Shown in pieces: positions 11,026 through 20,958 of a stretch of 64,000 bases of DNA (position 1 is the first letter of the stretch; every line of letters begins with the position of its first letter). The position numbers were made by a program, and so were the translations under genes. Below the pieces are notes generated by a model, which saw only the letters and a list, made by a program, of their open reading frames with translations, did no database searches and was not told the origin of the DNA. Source of the DNA: Elmis aenea (Eukaryota > Arthropoda > Insecta > Coleoptera > Elmidae); NCBI GenBank assembly GCA_947652605.1, contig OX393579.1:24139674-24203673 (forward strand), in the 5' to 3' direction.

Positions 11026-11290
11026 CAGGGCCCGATCTAGCTTTTCCGCCGCTCTGGGCAAATATTATTTTTGCCGCCCTTTATATTTAATGATATATAA
11101 TACTTATACATAAAATACATTTTTTAAATATAATTTTTGGCAGTGAGTGTAATTTTTGGGGGTATTTGTTGAATGACTAGTCTTTTGTTTTATAAAAAAA
11201 AGTTAATTCATAAGAAAACAGTAACATAACAAAATGAAATATATAAGTAGGAAGTACGTACATATATCTTTTTTCTCAAAAAAAAAAACA
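11026..11290. mobile_element. hAT-like end fragment inside the Harbinger element
   Basis: Starts cagggcccgatctagctttt then ccgccgctctgggcaaat…ttgccgccct, the style of the CAGTGGCGGAT…GCCGCCC hAT group. No inverted right end or duplication was found; the right limit is a guess. Confidence 0.4.
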
Positions 11291-11884
11291 CAACACAATT
11301 TTTAATTTAAAAAAAACGTAAACACCAAATATTTTACTGCTTTCGGAGGAACTGTTTTGCGAGGAAAATTTAAATTATTATATGCAACGACAAATTAAGG
11401 CGTTCTTTGCATAAACAACACTTGTAATTTTTTTTTCAAATCTGGGAACACACTTTCAATGGATAATTGGCGCTATATCCGACATCCCTTATGCAAAATA
11501 ATTCCGTAATAACCCCAGTAATCATAATATAAGCGCGGAAACTAATGATCTTCCTTCTTTCTACAAACAAAGCAAATACAAGATAATTTTACGTTAGGTA
11601 CTCCAGCTCAAGTTCTAGTAAACAGCGACTCAAGATGTGAGCTCAGCTCAAGTCGAATATGTTCTTAAAATTGCTTGGTGCAACGCTTTATAACGTTAAG
11701 GCGAACTTAAGATTCAGCTAGATCTTAAGATGTGTCGGAGAAACCGGGCATCAACGACCCATAACACGATATATAAATAAAATTTCGTTTCGCCTTATAG
11801 AATTATACCCAATAGTGACCCGCTAAAACTTTGGAGGAAAAATATGGCCCGCACTCATAGAAGTTGGACAGCCCTGTTATAGGG

Positions 11885-13653
11885 CAACCGAAATGCGCAG
11901 GGAGATTTGAGACACCCTGTATGCAAGTTTAGAACAAGTCGGAAACGAACGAATAACCTAAGATGACTACTAACGAAGGTAAATTGCGTGTTTCCTATTC
12001 ACTTAATTTAAAATCAACTCATTTTAATAAAGATTCTGAATTATAAAGAACTTTTAATTAATGTTAATGTTGTTAATCCTTAATGTAAATACGTCGTTGA
12101 AATAAAGCTGAAGGCCTTTGTTTAGCGGAAATTCCAATACTTTACTTATTGTCTAATTAGTAGAACAAACAAAATTATATTTATTGAAACGGCATAAAAA
12201 TAAAATATTTCAAGAGTGCTAACTGTATTTGATGTATTTACTGAAGAGATAAACATGTTCAGATTCAAAGTAGCCGGATCCGTTGTGTAAGATGATCAAT
12301 CGTTATCATTATCAAGTATTATGGGCTTGCATCGACAAACTTTAATATAATTATGATAATATTAAATTATTAAAGTAACGTATCGTGAATGCGTGTTACT
12401 CAGCCGTGTATCAATAACCAACCATTAAGAGTGGAGCCGCCGGGGTCAAAACGTGGTAGTGAGACATTGGCTGGTTCGCACCCTGCCGAGAGAGAACCAA
12501 ACTCACGCACATGTGGGTTAGTTGCTATGAGCGTGTTTTAATTTTAGACTGGCAAAAAAATTACGGTTCAAGCAGAATAATTTAAAAGAGCGCTGACCGT
12601 GTGAGAAAAACCTACTAACAAGTGGCTAAATTCGGTATTTGTAAATTTCATCCAAATTGTCACTAGAAGACGAAATTGAAAGCGCCTTCAAATTGTTTTT
12701 TGTATAAAATTTTATTTTGACTACTTTTTTATTCGTTCCGAGCTTTTTGAGCAGTTATATTAAGTACTGCATGAAATGTAAACTCCTTAAGTTACAGAAA
12801 AAGATTAATTAGCTTAACAGTTTTTAAAAAAATAAACGACAGCACAGCTGTAATGTGTATAGTCAACCTTTCCCCTAATTTACTGACAAAACAAACAATT
12901 TCTACGCTTAATTATTTCTTTTGTTCTAAAATTGTCAAATTACTTGGCACCGCTCGAGTGTGTACAGCGTGTCCGAATTTCGAAGTTCACTTTTAGTAAC
13001 TTCTAAACCAATGATGGCGAAACTTGTCAACCCAGCGTGTCAAAAAAAATAATTCAGGTGATGCTAATTAAATGCCACATAATCTAAACTGTAATAAATA
13101 CAGGATACAGGGTCGGATAAACGGGGACAAAAGTTATTTTTATTTCTGAGTAAATTAACGATGCTTATATTTTTTCAACAATATTTATAATGCATAAAAT
13201 ATTATTGCAAGTTTTTAATGAAAAACATTGTTGGCTTTCACATTAATTAAAGAAAAGCTTACTTTTTCTCTTTTTTTTTAATTGTACAAGATTTACTATT
13301 TAGTACATTTAGTTTATTACTTGGGTATTAACTGTTGTTAAATGTTTGTAAACATAAACCTCGTGAAAATTAGACATTTCGCACTCATTTTAGTGCGCAA
13401 AGTTCTACTTTACCGCGCACATCTTTTGATGTTGTAAATAAAGCTTGCTGTCATGGCGCTTGATCTGACATTAATATGACGTTCTAAAAATTTTGGAAAG
13501 TTCGTTATTTTTTACAGTATTGGCGCAATCGTAGAACAAATATTAAACATTATACGTGCATACAGCGATTTGACAAACTTTATACACTCGTGCGACAAAA
13601 CATCACTTTGCGCACTGCACTTATTACGTGCGTTCGTGAATATTTATTTTGTG
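11885..13653. other. No gene seen; one GC-richer patch at 12420-12540
   Basis: Mostly AT-rich DNA. The 12420-12540 patch (gccgccggggtc, cgcaccctgccgagagag) stands out by base composition but gives no protein or RNA family that I recognise. Line-end motifs such as gacaccctgtatg at 11920 look like decayed ends of TA-target MITEs. Confidence 0.4.
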
Positions 13654-13655
13654 TA

Positions 13656-14605
13656 CAGGGTGGCCTATTTTTGATGCCCATACAGGTAGTGAATCTCGGT
13701 TATTATCAGAGATAGAAAAAAACTATGTACGTAGTCGCAATTTCTTTTTTTGAGGGAAATTCGATGCCGTAAACAGATTTTTGATATCTTTTTTAATTTT
13801 CGAAATATAGCCAAAAAGATAATTTTGGCACTTTTAAAAAATGTTTAATGTCTCGCTTAAACGAAAAGTTAAAAAAAAACTTGAAAGACATTTTTGGAAT
13901 GGTTTTTTGTCCTTAATAAAATGTTTTTTTTACTAATACGAATATAGATATACTACACCTAACTTTCTTATTTTAAATGGCAACCATGAGCAAATTATAT
14001 ATTTTTGAAAAGTGCAAAAAATAAGCTTTCGATTCATGTCAAAGCCAACTATGGTTGCTATTTAAAATAAGAAAGTTAGGTGTAATATATCAATATTCGT
14101 ATGATTAAAAAAAAAATTGAACATCACTATCTTATTGAGGACAAAAAACCATGTCAAAGATGTTTTTAAAGTTTATCACTACCTTTTTGTTTAAGCGAGA
14201 TATTTAACATTTTTAAAAAGTGCCAAAAATGGTGTTAGCTATATTTCGAGTATTAAAAAAGATATCAAAAATGTTAAATATCTCGCTTAAACGAAAAGAT
14301 AGAGAATAACTTGAAAGACATTTTTTGGAAAAAAACCAAGCAAAAAAGTCTTTAAATTTTTTGTCTATCTTTTCGTTTAAGCGAGATATTTAACATTTTT
14401 AATATCTTTTTTAGTATTTAATATTTTTAAAAAGTGCCAAAATTCTGTTTTTGGCTATATTTTTAAAATTAAAACAGATATCAAAAATCTGTTTACGGCA
14501 ATGAATTTCCCTCAAAAAAAGAAATTGAGACTACGTACTTAGTTTTTTTCTATCTCTAATAATAACCGAGATACCCTGTATGGGCATCGAAAATAGGTCG
14601 CCCTC
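13656..14605. mobile_element. 950-bp foldback element, TA target, multiple inverted modules
   Basis: Ends cagggtggcctatttttgat and (inverted) gagggcgacctattttcgat, each next to TA (13654-13655 and 14606-14607). Arms pair over more than 150 bp (ccgtaaacagatttttgatat / atatcaaaaatctgtttacgg). A second axis lies near 14015, where cctaactttcttatttta pairs with taaaataagaaagttagg. The module tctcgcttaaacgaaaag occurs four times, twice in each orientation. No coding sequence. Confidence 0.8.
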
Positions 14606-14771
14606 TACTGCGGTTTTTATTGTGCAACTAATTTTTCTTAAATATATGTCATGTCGATGTTTTTGAAATGAAAGAAGCGACTATCATAAATTAAAATTTC
14701 GTACTCATCAGGACCGATTATAGGTATTTTTGGTGTATAAAAAACATTTGCAGCATTGCGTTTGTTTAGAC

Positions 14772-14982
14772 CAGTGTTTCTCAAACTTCTTATTCAGAGG
14801 ACCCCTTCCTAAATTAAAAGTTTACAGAAGACACCAATTCATGGTTTTATAGACAATATTATTATTGTATGGTAATATTTGGATGATTTTCGAACATTAT
14901 AAAAAGGCTCGGGATATCTCCTCAGAAGGATTCAAAGACCCCCAGCCCCAGGGGTCTGCGGACCACAATTTGAGGAACTCTG
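14772..14982. mobile_element. 211-bp hAT-like MITE
   Basis: Ends cagtgtttctcaaacttctt and aatttgaggaactctg. Flanks gtttagac (14764-14771) and gcttagac (14983-14990) match at 7 of 8 bases. Confidence 0.85.
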
Positions 14983-15628
14983 GCTTAGACGAAGCTTTAA
15001 ATAACGTATTATTTGTACGTTAACAAACACATTTTTCGAAGGTATGATCATTATAGATAGTATCAATATGTGTATTGCATCGATTTATTCATAATTTAAG
15101 TTGATTTTCTCTTTAGTGCAAAAAAAAAACTTTTAATATGTACATACATTGCTATTTTTTCACAGTTTTCATTGTTTTTTTGTACTGTACTTTAATTTTT
15201 GAAACCAGCTAAAGAAATGACAATGTTTGTGACCGATCACGCTAAATCGATTAAAAGTTAACGACAAAGTGATTATAATATATCAAGCTGGAGATAAATT
15301 TTTTTAAACCAAATATTATTCAATTTTGTAGTAATTGTCTGCTTAAATGAAAAGGTTAGCGCACTAAAAACGGTTACGGATATTTCACTAAGAGTTATTT
15401 TAATTTCATTTGACACAGCCATGTATACAATCCCAAGCAAAATGTCGACACTCATGTCTAGTCCGATCTAGGGGGTATTCATAATTATGTCGTGTTTAGT
15501 GTCGACATTGACGCTGCGACACTAGTATTTTCAAATCTTGGTACAAGTAGTGTAGGGTATATTCACACATATATCGTAGTATCTGCTGAACTCTCTTATC
15601 ACTCCAGGTTTTGAAGTTCGTTATCGCT

Positions 15629-15786
15629 ATGTCAGCTCGAGAAAAGTTCTTTGCGACAGCTATCATTGCCGCTCCGTTCTTAATAAAAAAAAAACAAAGA
15701 TATAAAGGGAGAGGGCAGTGGGTCAACGAGTGGATAAAAAAAGACATACTTTGGGCGCTTTCAATGTTTTAGTAATTGCTGACTAA
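15629..15786 (+). pseudogene. N-terminal relic of a PIF/Harbinger (HARBI1-like) nuclease
   Basis: The ATG at 15629 opens MSAREKFFATAIIAAPFLIK, then KKQRYKGRGQWVNEWIKK. A one-base loss in an A run then puts the conserved continuation RHTLGAFNVLV in another frame. The pattern basic–W-V-x-E/P-W-I–K-x-R–x3-G-A/E-F–N-x-L is the usual opening of Harbinger DDE nucleases, before the catalytic domain. The upstream sequence ctagggggtattcataattat at 15468 could be its element end (TNA target), but no right end was found. Nothing of the DDE domain remains. Confidence 0.6.
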
Positions 15787-15945
15787 ACTTGGCAAAATGT
15801 ATTTATTATAACAATTGTTAAAAGTTGATGCAACTACTTTTATATTTTTTACGCACAACATATTACTGTCAACAAAATAGTAGCATACAAAATTACTTAT
15901 TTATAAACAAAGTGTCGGTTGATCGGTAAAAAAGCAAGCACATTA

Positions 15946-17207
15946 TGCAGGGTGGTCGACATAGAAAGGCCACTATGGGGATCTCGTAAACGGTAAGAGC
16001 TACAAAGAAGTTTAAATTAGACAAGTTGTTCCATTTTCAGAGACCTATTCAATGATGCTTTTATGTTTTTAAAAATTTCCATGACACGCTAGATAATAAA
16101 TAAAAATCAAAATGGTAATTTTTTATAGTTAATAACTTCGGTTATACCTACTTGATTTTACAAAAATATTTTTGGGGAAAAGTTGTAGATTTTTTTACGC
16201 ATTGTAAAATGAAAACATTCATTTGTTTTAATATTGTTTAAATTCCTAGATAAATTACAAACCTGCATTTTTTTTTAAATGGAAACCATTGTTGGCTATG
16301 ACATCATACAAAAGTTTTTTTTCCTCTTTTTAATAATATACCTAAGGTTTAATATATTTATTTTGATATATGTATAGGTTCAAAACAAATAAAACTCATC
16401 AAGAAGTCCCTACGAAGCCAAAGAGTGCCATGAAACAGAAGACAATTTAGTATTTTCTTTTAATTAAATATTCGATTTAAAAGATTACAAATTTCATGTT
16501 TTTTTTTGTTATTCGTTGAACAAATGCGTAAAATACATTGGTTGTAAAAGTAATTTTGTAATACTTAAAAGTCGACTTTGGTATTGTTTTTATTGTATAA
16601 GTATTTTGATTTATATAGTCTAGTAAATGAAAAAGCTGTACCATAATCATTAGCCGAAAAGCTGTTTTTTTACAATTAATAAATTTTGTTTTATTTTTGA
16701 TTTAATGTTTTACATTTATATAAGTTAAAATTTGCGGTAAATGACAGAACTAAATTGTCTTTTTATGAGTTTTATTTGTTTTGAGCCTTATTATCCAAAT
16801 AAATATATTAAACCTTATCTTATTAGAAAGAGGAAAAAAAAAGCTTTTTTATGATGACAGCCAACTATGGTTTCCATTAAAAAAAACGCAAGTTTGTAAT
16901 TTATCTAGGAATTTAAACAATATTAAAACAAATGAATGTTTTTATCTTATAGGGCGTAAAAAAATCTACAACTTTTTCTTTAGAAATATTTTTGTACCAT
17001 CACGTATAACAGAATTATGAACGATTTAAAAAAAATGCCCATTTTGATTTTTGTTTATTATCTAGCGCCCCATGGAAATTTTTAAAAACATAAAAGCATC
17101 ATTGAATAGGTCTTCGAAAATGGAACAATTTGTCTAATTTAAACTTTTTGTATCTCTTACCGTTTACGAGAACCCAATAGTGGCCCTTCTATGTGTACCA
17201 CCTTGTA
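15946..17207. mobile_element. 1.26-kb foldback element with arms of about 450-500 bp, TA target
   Basis: The left end tgcagggtggtcgacataga and the inverted right end tacaaggtggtacacataga begin arms that pair through conserved blocks (ggatctcgtaaacggtaaga, agcatcattgaataggtc, aaatctacaactttt, ccaactatggtttccatt) up to about 16400 and 16740. Flanks are TA (15944-15945 and 17208-17209). No transposase. The short frame at 16781-17020 is only arm sequence. A truncated relative is at 9250-9911. Confidence 0.85.
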
Positions 17208-17417
17208 TATAAAAAAAATCTTTTACTTGTTAAAACGATTCAGAAGTCTCAAGATACATATCGCTTATATTACGTCATAATTATAAATATTGTTATCATA
17301 CATTTATAGGCGAAATTAACAATTGTAGTTTTTGATATTTGAATATTTTGTTTTTGCTTGTTCAGTTCGTAAATAGTGTCGACTAGATTTCCCACAAAAA
17401 ATGTTTTGAACACAATT

Positions 17418-17969
17418 GAGGGGTACAAAGCAATAAGTGGACATGTCCATTTTTAATGATATTGAGATATCTATCAAGATATGTCCATCTGGCAATTGTA
17501 CATCATCCTGTTTCATAACTGTACACTTTTCGCCAGTATTAATACACTTATAAAGATATTGGCAATTTTTTGGTTTTGGTATCACTCTATTTTAGGTCAA
17601 GATTGTAAAATGACTAATGGCACATCTACTGTAGTAAATACAGATAGGATAAAGAATATGTATTTTTGTTGTTTCAATAATAAAATAAACAATTAAAATA
17701 ATTTGGAGATTTTTTATTGTTTTAAATTACTGTTTTTTTGCTCATTACTTGGCATAAAGTGGACATGTCCAAAATATTTTAATATTTGTAGAAGTACCTG
17801 ATACGAAAATATATTCAAACAATATGTTAATATAACATTCTAACACCAGTCATCATTATACATGTGGAAAAAATTCGTTTTTCTCAATATTTCACGCAAT
17901 AAAACGTTATTTGTCTCTCCTGTAAAATTGGTAAAAGTGGACATGTCCACTTATTGCATTGACCCCCTC
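17418..17969. mobile_element. MITE with ~36-bp inverted repeats containing ggacatgtcc palindromes
   Basis: Left end gaggggtacaaagcaataag and inverted right end gagggggtcaatgcaataag, both continuing into tggacatgtcca. The flanks suggest an AATT duplication (17414-17417, 17970-17973). The 10-mer ggacatgtcc occurs three times (17439, 17761, 17939). The retroelement event to the right used the right end of this MITE as part of its duplicated target, so the MITE is older than that insertion. Superfamily not recognised. Confidence 0.65.
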
Positions 17970-18285
17970 AATTGCGGTAATTCTTTTAAAATTAAAACCA
18001 CGTACGATTCCTCGTGGCAACTTTAGTATAAACGCTGATAATAGTTTAACATATCATGCAATAGTTGATGTTCTATTTGGTTATTTAGAGTTTTTTTTTT
18101 AATTTTGTAACCTTTAACTTCTGGTTATTTCCTTTTTGATTTTCATAACCTGTATGTTGTAATTGAATCTATGGTAAGATCAATCTTATTTACTTTTGAA
18201 GTTGTACAGAATGTTTGTAAATATATTCGTTTTTATAGAAGCACCTATACACTACCGTTTTGTATTTATTGTTCTTTAAACACTT
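17953..18285. repeat. 333-bp direct repeat, left copy
   Basis: Same sequence as 19946-20278 at a constant offset of 1,993 bases, with no difference seen. It begins inside the right inverted repeat of the MITE (attgcattgaccccctc) and ends in gttctttaaacactt. It flanks the reverse transcriptase fragment and is best read as a target-site duplication. Confidence 0.93.
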
Positions 18286-20013
18286 TTTTGTCATGGATTC
18301 TGGCGGCATCCTCTGCACGTGTCCGTACCATTTTAATAGTTTTTCTTCGATATTCTGGGTTATTTGTTTTTGTTGTAGGTTATTCTGGATGTCTTTATTT
18401 TTGCACTTATCTCTTTTTGTTTTTCCCGCTATTTTTCTTAAGAATCTCATTTCTGCTGCCGTTATTCTTTTCTCATGTTTAGATGTTAGTGGCCATGTTT
18501 CACTACCATACAGCATAGTTGGAATTACGACCGTGTTGTATATTCTGGTTTTTGTTTGTGCACTAATTTCTTTTTTCCCAAGGATAGTTTTGTTTAGTTG
18601 GTAGTAAATTCTCGTGCTTTTTCTGGTTCTGTTTAGGATTTCTGCGTCAATTTTCCCATCTTCGCTAATTTTCGTTCCTAAGTACTCTATTGTCGAGACT
18701 TGCTCCAGTACGTCGTCTCCGCATTTGATGTTTTGCTGGTCATCATCGTTTATTTTCATTATTTTTGTTTTCCCTGTGTTTATTTCCATTCCCATTTGTT
18801 GTATCGTTTCGTTCCACTGGTTCAAGGATTTTTGTATGTCTTCTCTGTTTTCCCCCACTATTATTATATCGTCTGCATATAATAGGCACTGTATCTGGAT
18901 GGGCCAAAGATCTTTGAATCCGACTGTTACTTTGGGCGTATTTTTTTTACAGGTCTTCAGTATTTTGTTCATGTAAATATTGAAGAATAGGCTGTCACCC
19001 TGTTTGATTCCTCTTTGTAGTGTAAATTTTCTGGAGCTTTTGCCTTTTATTCGTACTTCCGCTATAACTTTTCTGTATACACTTTTTATTGCCTTTGTGA
19101 GTTTTTCCGTGACCTTCAGTTCTTCTAAGCAGTTCCACAATCTTCCTCTTGGTACTGTGTCGAATGCTGCTTTCAGGTCCACGAATGCTAAATATAGTTT
19201 TTTCCGTTGTTCGTTTGCTCTTTCAGTTAGTTTTCTAATTATACTTATGTGATCTTGCGTTTGTTTTCCTTTCATAAAGGCTGCCTGCTCTACTAACATT
19301 TTCTTTTCCACTTCATTTCTTAGTTTCCTCTCAAGTATTTTAGTGTACATTTTATACAAGGTTGAGGTTAGGCATATCGCTCTATAGTTTTCACATTTAC
19401 TTTTGTTTCCTTTTTTGTATAGCGGTATAATTACATTTTTCTCCCAGTCTTCGGGTATCTTATTTTCTGTCCATGCTTTACGGAACAGCCTTGTTAGCCA
19501 TTTTTCCATTGCTTCCCCTCCCCATTTTATTAATTCTGGCACTATTTCATCACTCCCTGCTGCCTTGCCTGTTTTTAGCAGTCTCTTTATCTGTGCTACT
19601 TCTTCTTGTAATATTACATTTTCCGCTCGGTCTTCCTCTTTTTCGTTGTCTGTGTTTGCTATTTCTAGTGCGTTTGGGTGTTGGCTTTTGTTATTTTTAA
19701 ATTTCTCTTCGTAGTATTTACTCCACACTTCTAGTATTTCTTCTGTTTCTGTTTTGAGTTCCCTGTTTTGATCTTCTATATTCCATATTTGTTCGTTTTT
19801 ATTTCTTTTAAGGTTTTTTATTGTTTTCCAAAAGTTACTTTTGTTTGTATGGTAATCCCTCTCTATCTCTTCTCCGAACTTCTCCCAGCTTTTGGTTTTA
19901 GCTTTTTTCACTTCTTGTTTGGCTTCATCTCTTTTCTGTTTGTAGATTGCATTGACCCCCTCAATTGCGGTAATTCTTTTAAAATTAAAACCACGTACGA
20001 TTCCTCGTGGCAA
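18190..20013 (-). CDS. Chimeric open frame: reverse transcriptase domain fused to flanking sequence at both ends
   Basis: 607 codons without a stop. Residues 1-23 come from the right-hand direct repeat and the last ~35 from the left-hand repeat; only the middle is retroelement. The order in the middle is: basic linker (YKQKRDEAKQEVKKAK), acidic region, KTGKAAGSDEIVPELI, WEKNVIIPLYKKG, ENYRAICLTS, AAFMKGKQTQD, catalytic motif A FVDLKAAFDTVPRG, motif B RGIKQGDSLFFNIYMNKIL, catalytic motif C LLYADDIIIV, thumb region, EYLGTKISEDG, LYGSETWPLTSKHEK and GHVQRMPPESMTKK. The enzyme copies element RNA onto nicked DNA. Motif B seems to lack about three residues usual between DSL and FNIYM (…LSPL…), which may inactivate it. 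The long open frame implies a young copy. There is no promoter evidence that the chimera is expressed. Confidence 0.8.
   Translation of the reverse strand: MPRGIVRGFNFKRITAIEGVNAIYKQKRDEAKQEVKKAKTKSWEKFGEEIERDYHTNKSNFWKTIKNLKRNKNEQIWNIEDQNRELKTETEEILEVWSKYYEEKFKNNKSQHPNALEIANTDNEKEEDRAENVILQEEVAQIKRLLKTGKAAGSDEIVPELIKWGGEAMEKWLTRLFRKAWTENKIPEDWEKNVIIPLYKKGNKSKCENYRAICLTSTLYKMYTKILERKLRNEVEKKMLVEQAAFMKGKQTQDHISIIRKLTERANEQRKKLYLAFVDLKAAFDTVPRGRLWNCLEELKVTEKLTKAIKSVYRKVIAEVRIKGKSSRKFTLQRGIKQGDSLFFNIYMNKILKTCKKNTPKVTVGFKDLWPIQIQCLLYADDIIIVGENREDIQKSLNQWNETIQQMGMEINTGKTKIMKINDDDQQNIKCGDDVLEQVSTIEYLGTKISEDGKIDAEILNRTRKSTRIYYQLNKTILGKKEISAQTKTRIYNTVVIPTMLYGSETWPLTSKHEKRITAAEMRFLRKIAGKTKRDKCKNKDIQNNLQQKQITQNIEEKLLKWYGHVQRMPPESMTKKCLKNNKYKTVVYRCFYKNEYIYKHSVQLQK
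18286..19945 (-). mobile_element. Non-LTR retrotransposon fragment (RTE-like), truncated at both ends
   Basis: This is the segment between the two 333-bp repeats, minus strand. At its 5' side (19945) it opens in the middle of the linker before the reverse transcriptase domain; the endonuclease is missing. At its 3' side (18286) it stops within the coding region, directly in a run of six A (minus strand), with no 3' UTR. The clade call rests on the C-terminal YGSETW…AAEMRFLRKI region, typical of RTE-like and related insect elements. Confidence 0.85.
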
Positions 20014-20278
20014 CTTTAGTATAAACGCTGATAATAGTTTAACATATCATGCAATAGTTGATGTTCTATTTGGTTATTTAGAGTTTTTTTTTTAATTTTG
20101 TAACCTTTAACTTCTGGTTATTTCCTTTTTGATTTTCATAACCTGTATGTTGTAATTGAATCTATGGTAAGATCAATCTTATTTACTTTTGAAGTTGTAC
20201 AGAATGTTTGTAAATATATTCGTTTTTATAGAAGCACCTATACACTACCGTTTTGTATTTATTGTTCTTTAAACACTT
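19946..20278. repeat. 333-bp direct repeat, right copy
   Basis: Identical as far as read to 17953-18285. Its first ~21 bases duplicate the MITE terminus, although no MITE lies beside it here. That shows the repeat was copied from the left locus context. Confidence 0.93.
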
Positions 20279-20958
20279 GTTTACTTTTATATGTTGTATA
20301 AATGAATTTATAATTAAAATAGTTCCATCAGCAACACAGCCATTTGAAAATAAGTTGAATTTCTACATATGTGACAATTTACGTATAAATCGAATGAAAA
20401 ACGTAGCTTATAATCAGATAATGAAAATTCCTAACCGACAAATTAATAAACTGATATAATAGTTCTATGGAGCTATCGACATTAAAAGTTTTTAAATAAC
20501 TAAAGTGTTTTATAGTCACTGTATTTATTATTTCCCGTGTTAAAATTTTCAGTTCTTTGTATGAATTGTTGGTTTTTATAAATGCGTTACTTGTTATAAA
20601 CGACTTCGATTAATTTACCTTAGAATCTTTTCTATTAAAAGGAAGTTGTCGATATATAAAGACAACTTTGATAATGAGGCGACGTCATAAGTAATATCTT
20701 AATAACCTTAATTTGTATATAATGGCTATACATTATGTTTCTGATAAATTCAACAATTAACTTACAGAACCGATTATACTATGCATAAAAGTCTCATTAC
20801 TAAGCGTCATATACTTTATTTAATAACGAAATTAAATTGAAGTTGTCTGCATAACATATCGTCTCATAGTTACAAGATCTTTTAAAGCAACTTGCAAGAA
20901 TTATAAAAGGGTGATGACTGATGACATGAAATATTGTGGCTAAAATACCTTTATCTTC
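20279..20958. other. No gene or element seen
   Basis: AT-rich single-copy-looking sequence following the right repeat; the short frame 20253-20459 straddles the repeat edge and has no domain. Confidence 0.5.

Larger units (their letters stand above)
10602..11750. mobile_element. PIF/Harbinger-like element with TCA duplication
   Basis: Inverted ends tgcccggtttctccgacaca (left) and tgtgtcggagaaaccgggca (right) extend for about 27 bp. Flanks are TCA (10599-10601 and 11751-11753), a 3-bp TNA target as in PIF/Harbinger. The interior contains the start of a Myb/SANT-like protein (10918), which is the accessory protein these elements encode beside the DDE nuclease. No nuclease gene is recognisable. 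A hAT-like piece interrupts it from 11026. Confidence 0.8.
10514..11876. mobile_element. hAT-like element with perfect 8-bp duplication, carrying a nested Harbinger
   Basis: Begins cagggctgttcaactagcgg and ends agaagttggacagccctg. Subterminal ggcccgc motifs occur on both sides. Both flanks are ttataggg (10506-10513 and 11877-11884). Removing the nested element leaves only about 210 bp, so the hAT part is a MITE. Confidence 0.92.

Noticed and set aside
18171..19714. Plus-strand open frames (103, 114, 120, 90 codons and others) across this region
   Set aside because: They are antisense shadows of the minus-strand reverse transcriptase; their hydrophobic F/L/S-rich make-up is the usual result of reading a K/E-rich gene backwards.
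17953..20278. LTR retrotransposon with 333-bp LTRs
   Set aside because: The repeats lack TG…CA ends, the left one begins inside a MITE terminus, no primer-binding site or polypurine tract is seen, and the enzyme is of the non-LTR type.
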